From: Microcebus murinus
Taxonomy: Eukaryota; Chordata; Mammalia; Primates; Cheirogaleidae
NCBI RefSeq assembly: GCF_040939455.1
Contig: NC_134107.1
Location: forward strand, 14,695,537 to 14,759,536
DNA length: 64,000 nt
Direction: 5' to 3'
Shown here: positions 48,901 to 58,345 of the stretch, one piece after another
How the letters are laid out: each line of letters opens with the position of its first letter
Position numbering within the stretch: the stretch's first letter is position 1
The notes under the pieces: model-generated
Seen by the model: only the letters and a program-made list of their open reading frames with translations
Told to the model about the DNA's origin: nothing
Database searches by the model: none
Program-made: the position numbers and the translations under genes

Positions 48901-51900
48901 GGGGGGGGGGTGCAAGAGGCACTATGCCTGGACTAAGTAACATAAGAACAGCGGACGTCCAGACAGTTCTTACTGTGTACCAGGCCCTGTTCTAAGCGCT
49001 TTATAAAAATTAATTCATGGAGCCTCCTCACAGCAACGCTAGGAGAAAGATACTACAATCAACACCCCCTTTCATAGTCTAGGAATCTGAGGCTCAGAGA
49101 AGCTGAGAATTGCCCAGTGTTGCACAGCTAGCAAGCAGCACAGCTGGGATCGGAGCCCCAGAAGTCCGCCCCATGCCGGCCAAACCACACACAGCTGGCA
49201 GGGAGGCCAGGCAGGGGTTCAGAGCCTGGGATGCAAGCTCTGGCCAGCACTTGGCTGGCTGTCACTTCAGCCTCGGAGCCTCAGCTCATTCCTAGATGTA
49301 AGTTATAATGAGACCTCTCCCGCTGGGCCTAGAGCATCGTAAACACGCCGGCTGGCTGTTCCCCTCGGCATCCCTGCTGCCTGGGCGCCCCTTCCCCCCT
49401 CCAGCTCAAGGCGGCGGTCTCAGCTATGGCTCTCTCTCCAGTTCTTTGCTCCTGCCCTGCAGGAGCTCACAGAGAGTGGAGATTCAGTGAGCTGCAGGCT
49501 GACTTGGCAGGGAGGGAAGGGATAAGGAGCACAAACTGCCCAGAGAGCCCCTAGGAGGCAAGTCCATTGGCTGCAGGAGGGGGATGGGGAAGAAACCATT
49601 AACACCTCCCCCCACCCCCCCAGACACACGCACACACAGGCACTGAGAGGTAGCACCCGGCAACACTCACCTACAGTGACCGGCTGAGCACTTGCAGGGC
49701 CTTCAGGAGTGGACAGGTTGTGCAGGCGCCGGGAACCTGTCGGAAAGCGCCACCCAATCACTCAGTGCGCATTACTGAGCACCTACTGTGCGCCAGGCCT
49801 GTGCTGGAAACTGAACAAGACAGACGAGTGGCCTGCACCTGAGGGCGCACTCCCATCTGGGGCACGTGGCTAAGGAGATGTGCCTTTCCCACCCCCGCAA
49901 TAAGGAGGAGCTCACAGATTAAACCGCTGGGAAGGTTCTTTGGTTAGAATAGGAGCTAATAGAAGAATTATCCCTTCTTTCTGTATAAGCTGCTGCAGAC
50001 CGCAGACTCCCTTTCCATTCAGTCTTCAGTGCGCCCCTTACCAGCCCAGGACACAGGGAGCCGACATTACCTCCATTCCCATCACCAGTGTCCCCATTCG
50101 ACAGGTGTGCTTACAAAGGAATGGCGCTCACAAGGCCCCTTGGCAGATACTGTCTGGTCTCCCTGCTACCCGTGAGGTGTCTAGTATCAGCGCCCACACA
50201 TGGAAGTTAACGGACTGTCTGAAGCCTCCCAGCTGGCCAGCAGCAGAGCTAGAATTCAAACCAGGTGTCTGAACTCGGTATGGATGCTACTACGGCCTTC
50301 CTTCAGGTCCAACACCCATTCTTTCACAGTTAATGCCTCTAAAATCAGGATGATGGCCTCAATCATTATGTTTGATGGATTATCAAGAGTTTATCTGGAC
50401 AGCATTTCTTCCCCTTATGGTACATAAAATAATAATGGTGGGAAGCCAAGGCGGAAGGATTGTTGAACTCAGGAGTTCAAGACCAGCCTGAACAAGAGTG
50501 AGACCTCATCTCTACTAAAAGTAGAAAAATTAGCCGGGCATGGTGAGGCACACCTGTAGTCCCAGCTACTTGGGAGGCTGAGGCAGGAGGATGGCTTAAG
50601 CCCAGGAGTTTGAGGTGGCCGGGGGCTATGATGACACCACAGCACTCTAGCCAGAGCAACAGAGCGAGACTCTGTCTAACAAAAAAAATGGTGTGACTTA
50701 TAATCAATGCCATCTCAGATTTGGTGAAATACGGTAGAACCCAACTCACAGAGTGGTTACGGGGCTTAGCTGAAGTTAAAGCTACTGAAAGCTTGGCAAT
50801 GCCTGCCACATGATTAGGGTTTCAGATGCTGTCACTGATATTATCATTATTATTATTAGTGTCTCCTAATATTATTTGTACTAGGAATGCCCTGGCAAAT
50901 TGGTTTCAACTCTGGAGTCAATTCTAGTCAACAGGGCCCATTGCTCAGCATCTAATAACACCCGAATCAATATTGGATTCATGATTCTGGCTGTGTTGAG
51001 CATCTGTAGGAAAGAATGCAAGTTCTTAGGATTCAGGTGGACTCCTGGTCCAAATATGGGGCACAGTGGGGTGGGGGGGGTAGGGATACCTGAGCAGAGG
51101 ACCCTGGCTGCCAGCGACTGGCTGCAGAGGTTGGAGTTGTTGAAGCGCCACAGGCAGTCGGAGAGGGTGGGCTCCCTGCCCTTGCACGAGTAGTACATCC
51201 TGCCCGCCAAGGTGTGCGGCCGCCCCTTGGGCTGTTCCACCGTGGTTCCACAGCCCAGGGTCTGGCAGAGCACTTCGGCCTCCTGTGAGTACCACTCGCT
51301 GTCACACACGGTGCTCCAGACCCCACGGAAGTACACCTCCACCTGCCCCTCACAGGGGTCAGCGCCCCCGGTCAGGCGCCAGGACTGGTGCTCTGCGGGG
51401 GGGAGGTGCAGGGGGCAGAGTCAGGTCACGATTCTTCGGGCCAGAATCCATGCCAGCCCAGACCCGCCAATGCAGGCAGGCATCGGCACAGGAGCCTGTG
51501 CAGCCAGCTGGCCTCCAGACCTCGTGTCTCCCCCTCCTGCATCTGTGTCCCCCTTTCATCTGCCACATCTTCTCTGGCCAGCCCTGCGGCAGTACCCTAG
51601 GTCCTTGCTACTCAAAGTGTGGTCTGTGGACCATAAGCATCGGCACTGCCCGAGATCTTGTTGGAAATGCAGAATCTCCAGCCCTGCCCAGACCTGCTGA
51701 GTCAGAATCTGTGTTTTAACATCCCCTGGCCCCATTCTCGTGCATATAAAAGAGAAGCACGGCTGGCCCAGAACCTCCTGGTCTCACCTGGACGGCCCAA
51801 CAGCCTCCTCAGGGGCCTCCCTGTGTTCAGCCTGCCCTTGCCGCTTGAACTCAGGTGATCAACTACCATTCAGGATGAGTGTCACCTCTAATGCCACCTC

Positions 51901-54394
51901 CTCCAGGAGACGGACAGGCTCATCCTGCGGCTCTGCATTGCCTGCTGCCTCTGAACTCCACCTGACCTCCCTCCCTTGGGACATTTCCCACTCTCTCCCC
52001 TGAACTATGTTCGTCTAGGTCTCATCTTCCCTCCTGGGCTGTGGCCTCCCAAAGGCAGGGACCACTTCTCCAGCACTGACTCCAGGCCTGGCGCCCAGCT
52101 GGCCTAGGGTAAGTCTTGGTACCTGAGCACACCACGCCCGCGTCCTCCTTGTGGCCGCAGTAGTGGTCTCCTGGCAGCCCCGGGCAGTCCCACAGGTGAG
52201 TCTCGGCCCCGGAGCAGTTCACCTGGTCCCGGTGGATGGGCCCCCGGCCGGGCGTGAAGTGCAAGCCGGGCAGGGCCTGGACTGCCCAGCCGCAGCCCAG
52301 CTGCCGGCACACCACGTGGGCGTCCTCCAGGTCCCAGGCGTCGTCGCACACCGTGCCCCACTGGCCGCTCTCCAGCATCTCCACGCGGCCTGCGCAGGGG
52401 CCGCCGCCGTCCGCCAGCCGCAGCGCGCGGTTCTCTGGGGGCGGGAGGGGTGTGGGTGCTGGGGTGCTGGGGTGCCGGGGGCGCCCGGCGTGGGAGGAGG
52501 TCGGGACTGGCGGGGAGCGGTGGGCGGGCTGTGGGCCCAGTGAGGTGGGCTGTGGCCTGGCGGGCGGACTCGCCAGCTGTGGGCGCGGTAGGCACAGCGG
52601 CAGGCTAGTGGAAGGGCCTAGAAACCTGGCGGGCGGGGCCTGGAGAGCAGGGCTGGGGCAGGAGAGCTACAGGGCTGGTGACCCTGCAACTTGGCAAATT
52701 TCAGAATATGAGGAACGGTGGAGATAGAGACCCAGAGCAGGAGGGGGTGCGGGGTAAACAGGGTTAGAGACCGGGTTAGCGCTGGGAGCGCAGGGTGGGT
52801 TTGGGGACCAAGCGTAGGGGGCGGGGTCTGGAAATGCTGCCATGCCTTCAAGCGGCGGGAACCAGCTGTGCGCGCACTGGTGGGGTGGGGGTGCGAGTGA
52901 CTGGAGTGAGAGGCAGCGACCGGAAGCCTGGGGAGTGGGGCCGGCAGGGGCCTCGGTGGCGGACGCGGGTGGGGCGGTTATCGTCGTACCTGCACAGGTG
53001 ACCCAGGCGGGCTTCCCGTCGCGGCTGCACACGTGCTCCACCACGTCGCAGAGCTGCCACTCGGCGCTGCTGCACAGGATGGCGGGCGCCCCGGCCAGCG
53101 TGGCGTTAGGGGCCTCGCTGGCGTTCCCCGCGGCGGGTCCCCACGGCAGCTCGGGGGTCGGCGGAGGGAGCTGTGCGGCCGCCCCCGCCCCGCCGCAGCC
53201 CAGCGCGCGGCACACGGCCTCGGCGGCGTGGTGGCTCCAGAGCGCCCCGCACGCGGGCTCCCAGGACGCTTCGAGCAGGACCTCCACCGTCCCGCTGCAG
53301 CGGCTGCTCCCGTTCACCAGGCGCACCCCAAGCTGCTCCCCTAGAAGTGTCAGACGCCAGCAGAGACCTCAGTGGATTCGCACTCTGACCATCCCAGGGG
53401 TGGGGGCGGGGCCGGGGCCGGAAGTTGCCCAGACTCTGCCACTGACCCTGTTTGTGACTTTGGACAACGCTCTGGCCAGCCTCAGCCTTCCAGCCTGCAA
53501 AATGGGGCTGTGCTGGCTCATCCCCGAGTCCCCTTTGAGGCCTGACCCTCTGGTTTTCCTTGGAGTTAGGAGAGGGTGGTTGGTGCTCAGGGGTGACCTT
53601 CAGAGGTTATTAGGATGGGTTAGGCGTGGGATGAGAGAGAACCAGAGGTCCCGTCCCCATGAACCCTCTTGGCTTGCCCCTGTCTTCAGGAGCACCCTTT
53701 TGTGAAAGTAGAGCAGAGGTCTGGGTTCAGGGGCCCTGGTCCACTGGGTACCACGCGTCCCCTCTTGAGCCCCTCTGCTGCTCTGAGCGCACTGAAGGCT
53801 GCTGCAACCTGGGAACCCTGCGGGACGGGCGTGGGGGCTGGTCACCAGGTTGGACATGGCCTGCTGCAGCTAATGGTGGGTCCCCCTTCCCCGGAGCCCG
53901 TCCCTTGGGAACCACCTGCCCATATTAGCCCAGGATTGCACCCCGTGTGCAAGCACACAGCTTTGCACAGAGTACGTCCTTAGTAAATATCTGTTGAGTA
54001 AATGAAGGACCCTTCCCATGGAACCCTGGCACCCCCACTAAAAGCTCTTCAGCTTGTTCTCAGCAAATCCCCTTAAAGTACTCAATGAATGCCGAGTGCA
54101 CATGCAGGTGACTTAGCAGTGGCCTCTCAAAAATGGTAGTTCTAAGAGCTCAAACTGAATCTCATGGTGGAACTTCCGGCACTGGGTCAGGAAGGTTAAG
54201 GCTTGCCTGAAGTCAGGGAGCCTCCCTGGTACCTAAAGGCTCTATTTCCCTTTCTCATCGCGCAGGAGAGCACCTACTTGGTTTCTGAAAGCTGATCGTG
54301 GACCCAAGAAAGATTACTTGCTTACCTGGTTCCAAGGGCCCCGTCTCCGTGGTGCTGGTGTTGGGCTGGCCAGAAGGGGCTGGAGACAGAGGAC
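42926..54394 (-). CDS. CD6: CD6 T-cell surface glycoprotein (SRCR-family receptor), partial at 5' end, 12 of 13 coding exons
   Basis: CD6 is a type I membrane receptor on T cells. It binds ALCAM/CD166 through its membrane-proximal SRCR3 and tunes T-cell activation through its tail. The coding sequence joins 54394-54326, 53340-52990, 52434-52123, 51392-51090, 49736-49671, 47828-47688, 47376-47278, 46249-46127, 44466-44395, 44170-43916, 43655-43545 and 42990-42926 (1967 nt, 654 codons plus stop). Seen directly: three SRCR domains with eight cysteines each, a serine/threonine-rich stalk, one hydrophobic membrane segment, and an acidic, proline-rich tail ending in the tyrosine motif EDYDDIGAA. 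Every intron is GT-AG and every internal junction is phase 1. Identity rests on close agreement along the full length with human CD6 as I remember it (668 residues). The signal-peptide exon is missing and should lie above 64000. CD5 also has three SRCR domains, but its tail differs from the motifs seen here. Confidence 0.97.
42991..43544 (-). other. CD6: CD6 intron 12
   Basis: 554-bp intron. A pyrimidine-rich tract lies around 43410-43470. No repeat identified. Confidence 0.85.
43545..43655 (-). CDS. CD6: CD6 exon 12: tail with EWYQNF docking motif
   Basis: This 111-bp exon (donor gtgcca) encodes [20 protein letters not shown] then [23 protein letters not shown] matches the human Tyr629 site reported to recruit the GADS SH2 domain. 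The polyproline stretch is a candidate SH3 ligand. The acceptor is a tandem CAG|CAG. Use of the second AG (exon from 43652) would remove one Ala. One extra Gly (SGGEW) and one extra Pro are seen relative to remembered human CD6. Confidence 0.94.
43755..43850 (-). repeat. MIR remnant in CD6 intron 11
   Basis: Order gacaaatgaggacatgaagg, gatttcccaaggccacacag, gctgtggagctgggac. It fills much of the 260-bp intron 11 (43656-43915). Confidence 0.75.
43916..44170 (-). CDS. CD6: CD6 exon 11: long cytoplasmic segment
   Basis: This 255-bp exon (acceptor ggcccag, donor gtaatc) encodes [20 protein letters not shown] through [20 protein letters not shown] and [20 protein letters not shown] to SRTTFS. It holds the conserved Ser/Thr cluster [11 protein letters not shown], a proline-rich PPPW motif and a tyrosine. 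The NHTSNKPPP stretch departs from the remembered human NSPKSKLPP, so this is a faster-changing part of the tail. Confidence 0.95.
44395..44466 (-). CDS. CD6: CD6 exon 10: cytoplasmic tail
   Basis: This 72-bp exon (acceptor gcctgcag, donor gtgagt) encodes [20 protein letters not shown] and PLEE. It is nearly identical to the remembered human segment, with an Ala in place of Val after DEE. Phase 1-1. Confidence 0.93.
44467..46126 (-). other. CD6: CD6 intron 9, with a CCCCAG hexamer repeat
   Basis: 1660-bp intron. A (CCCCAG)n array of about seven units lies at 44675-44717, with one CCCTAG variant. No other repeat or exon was recognised. Confidence 0.8.
46127..46249 (-). CDS. CD6: CD6 exon 9: acidic/tyrosine segment of the tail
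   Basis: This 123-bp exon (acceptor tccccag, donor gtgagt) encodes [20 protein letters not shown] then [20 protein letters not shown] and Y. The serine/acidic run [10 protein letters not shown] looks like casein-kinase-2 substrate sequence (inference), and the tyrosines in DYEHYDF are candidate phosphorylation sites. Strong agreement with human CD6. Confidence 0.95.
46250..47277 (-). other. CD6: CD6 intron 8, with MIR remnants
   Basis: 1028-bp intron. A long antisense MIR fills about 46443-46640 (cttgctctgtgccaggcact, attatccccattttgcagct). A shorter MIR piece lies near 47115-47190. The AT-richer stretch at 46680-46930 is not assigned to a repeat. Confidence 0.8.
47278..47376 (-). CDS. CD6: CD6 exon 8: proximal cytoplasmic tail
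   Basis: This 99-bp exon (acceptor tctcccag, donor gtaggc) encodes [20 protein letters not shown] followed by [13 protein letters not shown]. It contains one tyrosine in a SYQVV context. Agreement with the human tail is clear ([26 protein letters not shown]). Phase 1-1, so removable in frame. Confidence 0.93.
47377..47687 (-). repeat. CD6: CD6 intron 7 with (CA)n
   Basis: 311-bp intron that contains an imperfect (CA)n tract at 47471-47511. The tract lies about 135 nt upstream of the exon 8 acceptor on the minus strand, where it reads (TG)n. Confidence 0.9.
47688..47828 (-). CDS. CD6: CD6 exon 7: juxtamembrane stalk and transmembrane segment
   Basis: This 141-bp exon (acceptor gtttccag, donor gtaggt) encodes [15 protein letters not shown], then a hydrophobic run of about 26 residues ([18 protein letters not shown] continuing to FILL), then the basic stop-transfer KVKGKY. 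This is the only membrane span seen, consistent with type I topology. A nearby Cys in the span (ISCIV) could be palmitoylated, which is inference only. Confidence 0.95.
47829..49670 (-). other. CD6: CD6 intron 6, with L2 and MIR remnants
   Basis: 1842-bp intron. An L2 end in plus orientation lies at about 47960-48050 (gtgctcaataaatgcatatt). An L2 in minus orientation lies at about 48117-48400 (caattattgagtgcccactg). An antisense MIR lies at 48965-49185 (gttctaagcgctttataaaa). A G10 run lies at 48900-48910. Confidence 0.8.
49671..49736 (-). CDS. CD6: CD6 exon 6: extracellular stalk, first part
   Basis: This 66-bp exon (acceptor ccgacag, donor gtgagt) encodes [20 protein letters not shown] and TV. 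It is the short stalk between SRCR3 and the membrane. HNLS carries a potential N-glycan. The sequence follows human CD6 [11 protein letters not shown] closely. Phase 1 on both sides. Confidence 0.92.
   Translation of the reverse strand, partial: VPGACTTCPLLKALQVLSRSL
49737..51089 (-). other. CD6: CD6 intron 5, with L2, MIR and Alu remnants
   Basis: 1353-bp intron between SRCR3 and the stalk. L2 in minus orientation at about 49755-49830, antisense MIR at about 50020-50310, the truncated Alu at 50437-50688, and a possible MIR at 50700-50860. Confidence 0.8.
50437..50688 (+). mobile_element. 5'-truncated old Alu in CD6 intron 5
   Basis: Begins mid left arm (gaagccaaggcggaaggat), linker 'agtagaaaaattagccggg', ends 'cactctagccagagcaacag' and A8. 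It lies antisense to CD6. Its right-arm end is lemur-like but the linker lacks the long insertion. Confidence 0.9.
51090..51392 (-). CDS. CD6: CD6 exon 5: SRCR domain 3 (ALCAM-binding domain)
   Basis: This 303-bp exon (acceptor cccgcag, donor GTATCC) encodes SRCR3, the membrane-proximal domain that contacts ALCAM in human CD6. It reads [20 protein letters not shown] onward to [20 protein letters not shown] and CS, with eight cysteines. The human sequence as remembered has LSNCSW where this has LSDCLW, so one sequon appears lost, while NNS is kept. In humans this exon is alternatively skipped to give CD6-delta-d3. Here it has a weak donor and symmetric phases, so the same isoform is possible. 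Confidence 0.96.
51393..52122 (-). other. CD6: CD6 intron 4, with MER and L2 remnants
   Basis: 730-bp intron. A MER5/MER20-like hAT relic lies at about 51600-51725 (ctactcaaagtgtggtctgt, gagtcagaatctgtgtttta). An L2-like stretch in plus orientation lies at about 51860-52100 (ggcagggaccacttctccag). Confidence 0.7.
52123..52434 (-). CDS. CD6: CD6 exon 4: SRCR domain 2
   Basis: This 312-bp exon (acceptor cccccag, donor GTACCA) encodes SRCR2. It begins [12 protein letters not shown], passes through [20 protein letters not shown] and [14 protein letters not shown], and ends EDAGVVCS. Eight cysteines are present. This domain agrees most closely with human CD6 as remembered. NCS is a possible N-glycan site. 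The donor lacks G at +5. Skipping the exon would stay in frame. Confidence 0.96.
52435..52989 (-). other. CD6: CD6 intron 3
   Basis: 555-bp GC-rich intron between SRCR1 and SRCR2 exons. No repeat recognised. Confidence 0.85.
52990..53340 (-). CDS. CD6: CD6 exon 3: SRCR domain 1
   Basis: This 351-bp exon (acceptor cttctag, donor GTACGA) encodes the whole first SRCR domain. It opens with [20 protein letters not shown] and ends WVTCA. Eight cysteines are present in the group-B SRCR order, including CRALGCGG. Sequons NGSS, NASE and NATL are visible, and the central Pro/Ala-rich loop typical of CD6 domain 1 is kept. The exon is very GC- and CpG-rich, which is why long spurious open frames occur on the opposite strand. 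It is one symmetric phase 1-1 module. Confidence 0.96.
53341..54325 (-). other. CD6: CD6 intron 2, with MIR and L2 remnants
   Basis: 985-bp intron. A MIR in plus orientation lies at about 53428-53540 (tttgtgactttggacaacgc, cctgcaaaatggggctgtg). An L2 3' end lies at about 53940-54010 (taaatatctgttgagtaaat). Confidence 0.8.
54326..54394 (-). CDS. CD6: CD6 exon 2: N-terminal linker before SRCR1
   Basis: This 69-bp exon is preceded by ttaatttcag and followed by gtaag. Entered with two bases left to complete a Gly codon, it encodes [20 protein letters not shown] followed by EPG. That matches the proline/threonine-rich segment of human CD6 just after the signal peptide. NTS is a possible N-glycosylation site, and the Thr-rich stretch suits O-glycans. 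Because the exon starts in phase 1 after a Gly codon, the upstream signal-peptide exon must end in G. Confidence 0.9.
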
Positions 54395-54631
54395 CTGAAA
54401 TTAACCAGGAACAGCCACTATGGGTGTGTGAGCTCAGCCGTGGGGCCACAGAGGCACCCTGATGGGCAGGGGTCATTTTCCGGCACCTGCAGTGGCTATA
54501 TGACCCCTTTGAAAAGACATGGTCCTCAACCTTGCCTCCCTTTAGGGCAGGGAAAATTCTCATGCTTTGGAGTTTTAGCATCCTCCACTTCATCTATTAA
54601 TCACACATCCTCAGAAATCAGAGTAGAGCAG

Positions 54632-54800
54632 GGAAGAATGACAGTGGGCTTTGGAGCCAGACCCACTTACTGGCTGTGTGACCATAAATGGGTGACTTAA
54701 CCTCTCTGTGCCAGTCCCAATTTGTTGGCAGTAATGCTTAGGAAAGTGCTGTGAGGCTGAAATGAGACAAATTGTAAGATGTTTGACATACACAAGAAGC
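54632..54800 (+). repeat. MIR SINE in intron 1
   Basis: Order gggctttggagccagaccca, ctggctgtgtgaccataaat, gacttaacctctctgtgcca. Confidence 0.85.
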
Positions 54801-54929
54801 TTGAAAGTGGGAGTGATTCAGGAAAAACACTTTTGTTTGGAGAGTTTGTAGTTTGTTTCTGCTGGGAACCATTAGAATGCAAAGTGCCTTTGGGCACGGA
54901 GAAATTAATATTCACTAAAGGGCCTTTTA

Positions 54930-55045
54930 TATGCAGGCCTTTGCATATATTTTTCTATTTACTTTCAACAACACATTGAGGTAGGTATTAGCATTCCCAT
55001 TTTACAGATTAGGGAAGGGAGGCCCAAATAAAAATCAATTGCCTG
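54930..55045 (-). repeat. MIR remnant in intron 1
   Basis: Order tgaggtaggtattagcattc, ccattttacagattagggaa, gggaggccca. Confidence 0.75.
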
Positions 55046-55059
55046 TGCCAGATAGTGTC

Positions 55060-55507
55060 CATCTGTCCCTCCAGAGCCACCATCCCCTCTGCCAGGGGAG
55101 GCTGACTTTTTTGGATTGATCAGTGTCTTCCTGGGCCTTTTGGCTTCTGTCAGGTTTGGCCAATAGGAAGCTGCAGCAGAGAAAGGAGGGAGAAGGGAGG
55201 AAGGGAGGAGAGCAAAGGTGTGGTGCTTATCCCCTGCTCCACCCCTGTGAGGTCCCCGGGCAGGCTGTGTCCCTCATCTGAAGGTCATTGCTCCTTCTAG
55301 GCAGCTATCTCTCCTTGACTATCTCCTCCCAGGTCTCGATAACCACTCCCTGGTCTTGTCCCCCTGGGCTCAGGTGGTAGCAGCCCAGCTGTCCTAGCTC
55401 CTGGTCACTGCGTTATCCTTTGCAAACAGCCCTTTGTAAATAAGCCCCTTTCAGACTCTCCTACTTTGGGTGTGCCATCTGTTTCCTGTTGGGACCCCGA
55501 CTGATAC
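55060..55507 (+). mobile_element. Ancient interspersed repeat, L1ME 3'-end-like
   Basis: Ends in 'tgtgccatctgtttcctgtt' then 'gggaccccgactgatac', a phrase common at the 3' end of an old mammalian repeat that I believe belongs to the L1ME group. Upstream 'cttgactatctcctcccagg' and 'ttgtaaataagcccctttca' also fit. Assignment uncertain. Confidence 0.35.
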
Positions 55508-57570
55508 GTGGCCCGAGGCTAGCCAGGTAGCAAACAGCAGGACCACGGTTTACATGGTCTGCAAGGAGTCCTCCCCACTCTGGGCCTGGATGTTCTGGTT
55601 TGCAAAGCACAAAGGGAGGCTCTGTGGCAGGGATTGAGGTCTGGGCAGAGGATGTGTGTGTACTTCTGGGCCAAGGCGGGTAAGACACGGTGAGCCTCCT
55701 CCATTGGCTACTCCCCTGTTACAGGACATTAGGGGCCCTGGGTTCCGAGGGGATACCCAAGACAGACTCAGTCTTGACCCAACTCGGAGATTGTATGAGT
55801 TAAGAAGCAAGCTTTGATTATGTCAGTCCATGAAGGTCTGGGGTGTTCTGTCGCCACGGCCTTGCCCACCCTGGCCTGACGGACGCAGAGGCCAAAGACT
55901 CAGGCGGACCACTGCATGCTCTTGGAGACCCCCCGGGGGTGGGGGTGCCTCTAATTGCCCGTCCTCACTAACTCCCTTGTGGCTGCCCAGCCTGACCCCC
56001 AGAAGGGGGAATGACTCAGAATTCAGAGCACAAACTCCACAACTAATGTAATATTCAGAGCAAGAATCCAGATGCGCACAAGTTAGGATTTCAGAACCCG
56101 GTTTCCACAGCAACGGATGCAGTCAGTGCTCTGGCATAGTTTTCAATATTTCTCCGTGAAATATTGAATGCTGGCTGCACGGTGTGATCGCGGGGGGTGT
56201 GTGAGTGACTGTGTGTGAGTGTGTGATTGTGTGCCTATGACTTTGTGTGAGTGTGTGTGTGTGTATGTGTGTGTGAGGGGCTGTCGCTCCATTCTACATT
56301 ACTCTGTCTGGGTCTGGGAAACCACTTTCTCATGCAAAAAGACACACATGTTTTCTACTACAACACAAGACCCTAGAGGGCGGGGCCCGAGGCCGGGTCA
56401 GCCCCGTGTCCCCCAGGGTGTCCAGCACAGCGTTTGTTGATTGACTGAATGAATGAAAGAGTGGGCAGGAGCTGCCAGCTCCAAGGCAGTTTAAGGAAAC
56501 GAGATATGCTCGAGGGCTTTGTTTCTTGTGTGATAGGCGTCCTCCTGTTTCCTATCCCAGGAAGGGAGCTGGCTTTCCTGTCTCTGACTTTGGGGCTGCA
56601 GGGACAAAAGCAGGGGTTACCTCGAATCCTCTTTCCAGCTTGGGCTGGTTTCACAGAGGGCCCAGTGGGGGAATCTGTGCTTCCCAGACGTCCTTACCAC
56701 TTTCGTCTGGTCCTCGGCGTCACACTTTTCTTTAAACTGGCTCACTTTTTTGCTACAGTAAATTTGTTTGAAAAGGAACCTGCAGCCGTTTGAAAATGGG
56801 CCCCCCAACGTTCACGCGTTGGAGACTTAATTCCCGGCCCAACAGTGTTTGTTGGGCAGCGAGACCTTTAAGAGGTGCCTGGGTCACGAGGGCTCTGCCT
56901 TCAAGGACGGAAGACGCGGCTGTCGCAGGCGTGGGCTAGCTATGGTGCCAGTGGGTTGGCTGTGAAAGCGAGTTCGGCCCCTCTCGCAAGCACGCTCTCC
57001 CGCCGCGTGACACCTTTCACGCAGCGACAAGGCCCTCGCCAGATCTTGGACTTCTGGGCCTCTAGAACTGTGAAAAACAAACTTCTTTCCTTTATAGATT
57101 ACCTAGGGCCCAGCCAGCCAGCCCAGCGTCAGAGCGAGCCTGGTGGGGAAGCTTTCAGGTCCAATCGGGGGCTCGCCGGAATGTCGCCCTGGCCACACCG
57201 GCTACGAGTGTCGGGTAAATGCCAGCTACCACCCGCCGCCCAGGCTCCATCAGATGTGCTGAGAAAAGAATAGCTGTGTCATACATGCCATTTGAGTAGA
57301 TGCTGGGGGAAGAGATGCTGGGTAGAGCTGAGAGGCAGAGCAGAAAGGAAGGACCATAGAAGTATGGAGGAGGAACCTCCAAAAAGAACCAGTGTGGCAC
57401 GTGTCACCTGCTAGACGCATATATTTTTTAAAAAATCAGTAGAAAATATTTGCAAGTACATACAGCAACAGCCTTAACAACAACAGCAACGGCAAACCAA
57501 GCCTTCCTGATCCTGTGACTCTAACCTCTGGGACCAGCCCCGGGACCGGAAACAGCCCTGAACGCCACAC
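55508..57570. other. 2 kb of intron 1 with simple repeat only
   Basis: A TG-rich tract lies at about 56199-56277 and an L2 end at about 56405-56460 (gtttgttgattgactgaatg). No exon or gene candidate was recognised. Confidence 0.45.
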
Positions 57571-57574
57571 CGCG

Positions 57575-57795
57575 TGGAGATCGGAGTCCACGCTTCCGAA
57601 TCGGGTGGTCCCAGATTCCTTTTGCCAGCTGAGCCCCTTTCTAACTGTGGGATTCGGCGGGCAAATCACTGAAGCTCTCGGAGCCCCAGGGGCCCCCTCT
57701 ATGAAACGGGAATACGATGTAGAACATTCCAGGCTGTGGGGAGGGGGAGGATTAAACGAGATGATACGTGCAGGGCCCTTAGGGTAGCAGCGTGC
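57575..57795 (+). repeat. MIR SINE in intron 1
   Basis: Order gtcccagattccttttgcca, gcaaatcactgaagctctcg, ctatgaaacgggaatacgat, ggattaaacgagatgatacg. Confidence 0.75.
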
Positions 57796-58249
57796 TCTGA
57801 GGTGCTGGCTGTCTCTAAGGGTAAAAAAATAAATAAATAAATCAAAAAGAAAAACAAACAAAATCCAGACTGGAGACAACTGAATTGTCTAAAAGCGATT
57901 GGGTGACTGGTTAAGAAATCACAGCACATTAAAAATATTTGCAAAAAATGTCTATATAAAGTTTTTAATGAGGTGGGGGAACGTTAATGACAAGATTAGT
58001 GGGAGAAGCAGAATACACAGTTATAAACAGGGTTTGTGCTCTTCCCTGCAGCCCCTGCCCTCACGCCCTGGCCAGGTTTTAAGCTTCTGAAGGTCTTCCA
58101 GGACTCCGAGGGAGCTCAAGTTCAATCCCCAATTCTGTCCTCTCAGAGCTGTTCCTTTGTGGGCCCAGCCACTTGTCATTACACAGTCAGTCTGGTTGCG
58201 AACTGTCTAACGGCCCTCGATCCAGCTGGAGTCTGAGCATCACATGGAC

Positions 58250-58345
58250 AGGGTTGGTATCTATTTTGTTCATCCCCAATCCCCGGCACCTTGCACAGTG
58301 CCTGGCCCCAAAAAGACGCTAAGAGGACATAAATAAATAAAATTC
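58250..58345 (+). repeat. L2 LINE 3' end in intron 1
   Basis: Order ttcatccccaatccccggca, ttgcacagtgcctggcccc, ending ataaataaataaa. Confidence 0.6.

Noticed and set aside
53033..53705. Plus-strand frames of 103 and 287 codons over CD6 exon 3
   Set aside because: They are antisense shadows of the GC-rich SRCR1 exon and show no domain of their own.
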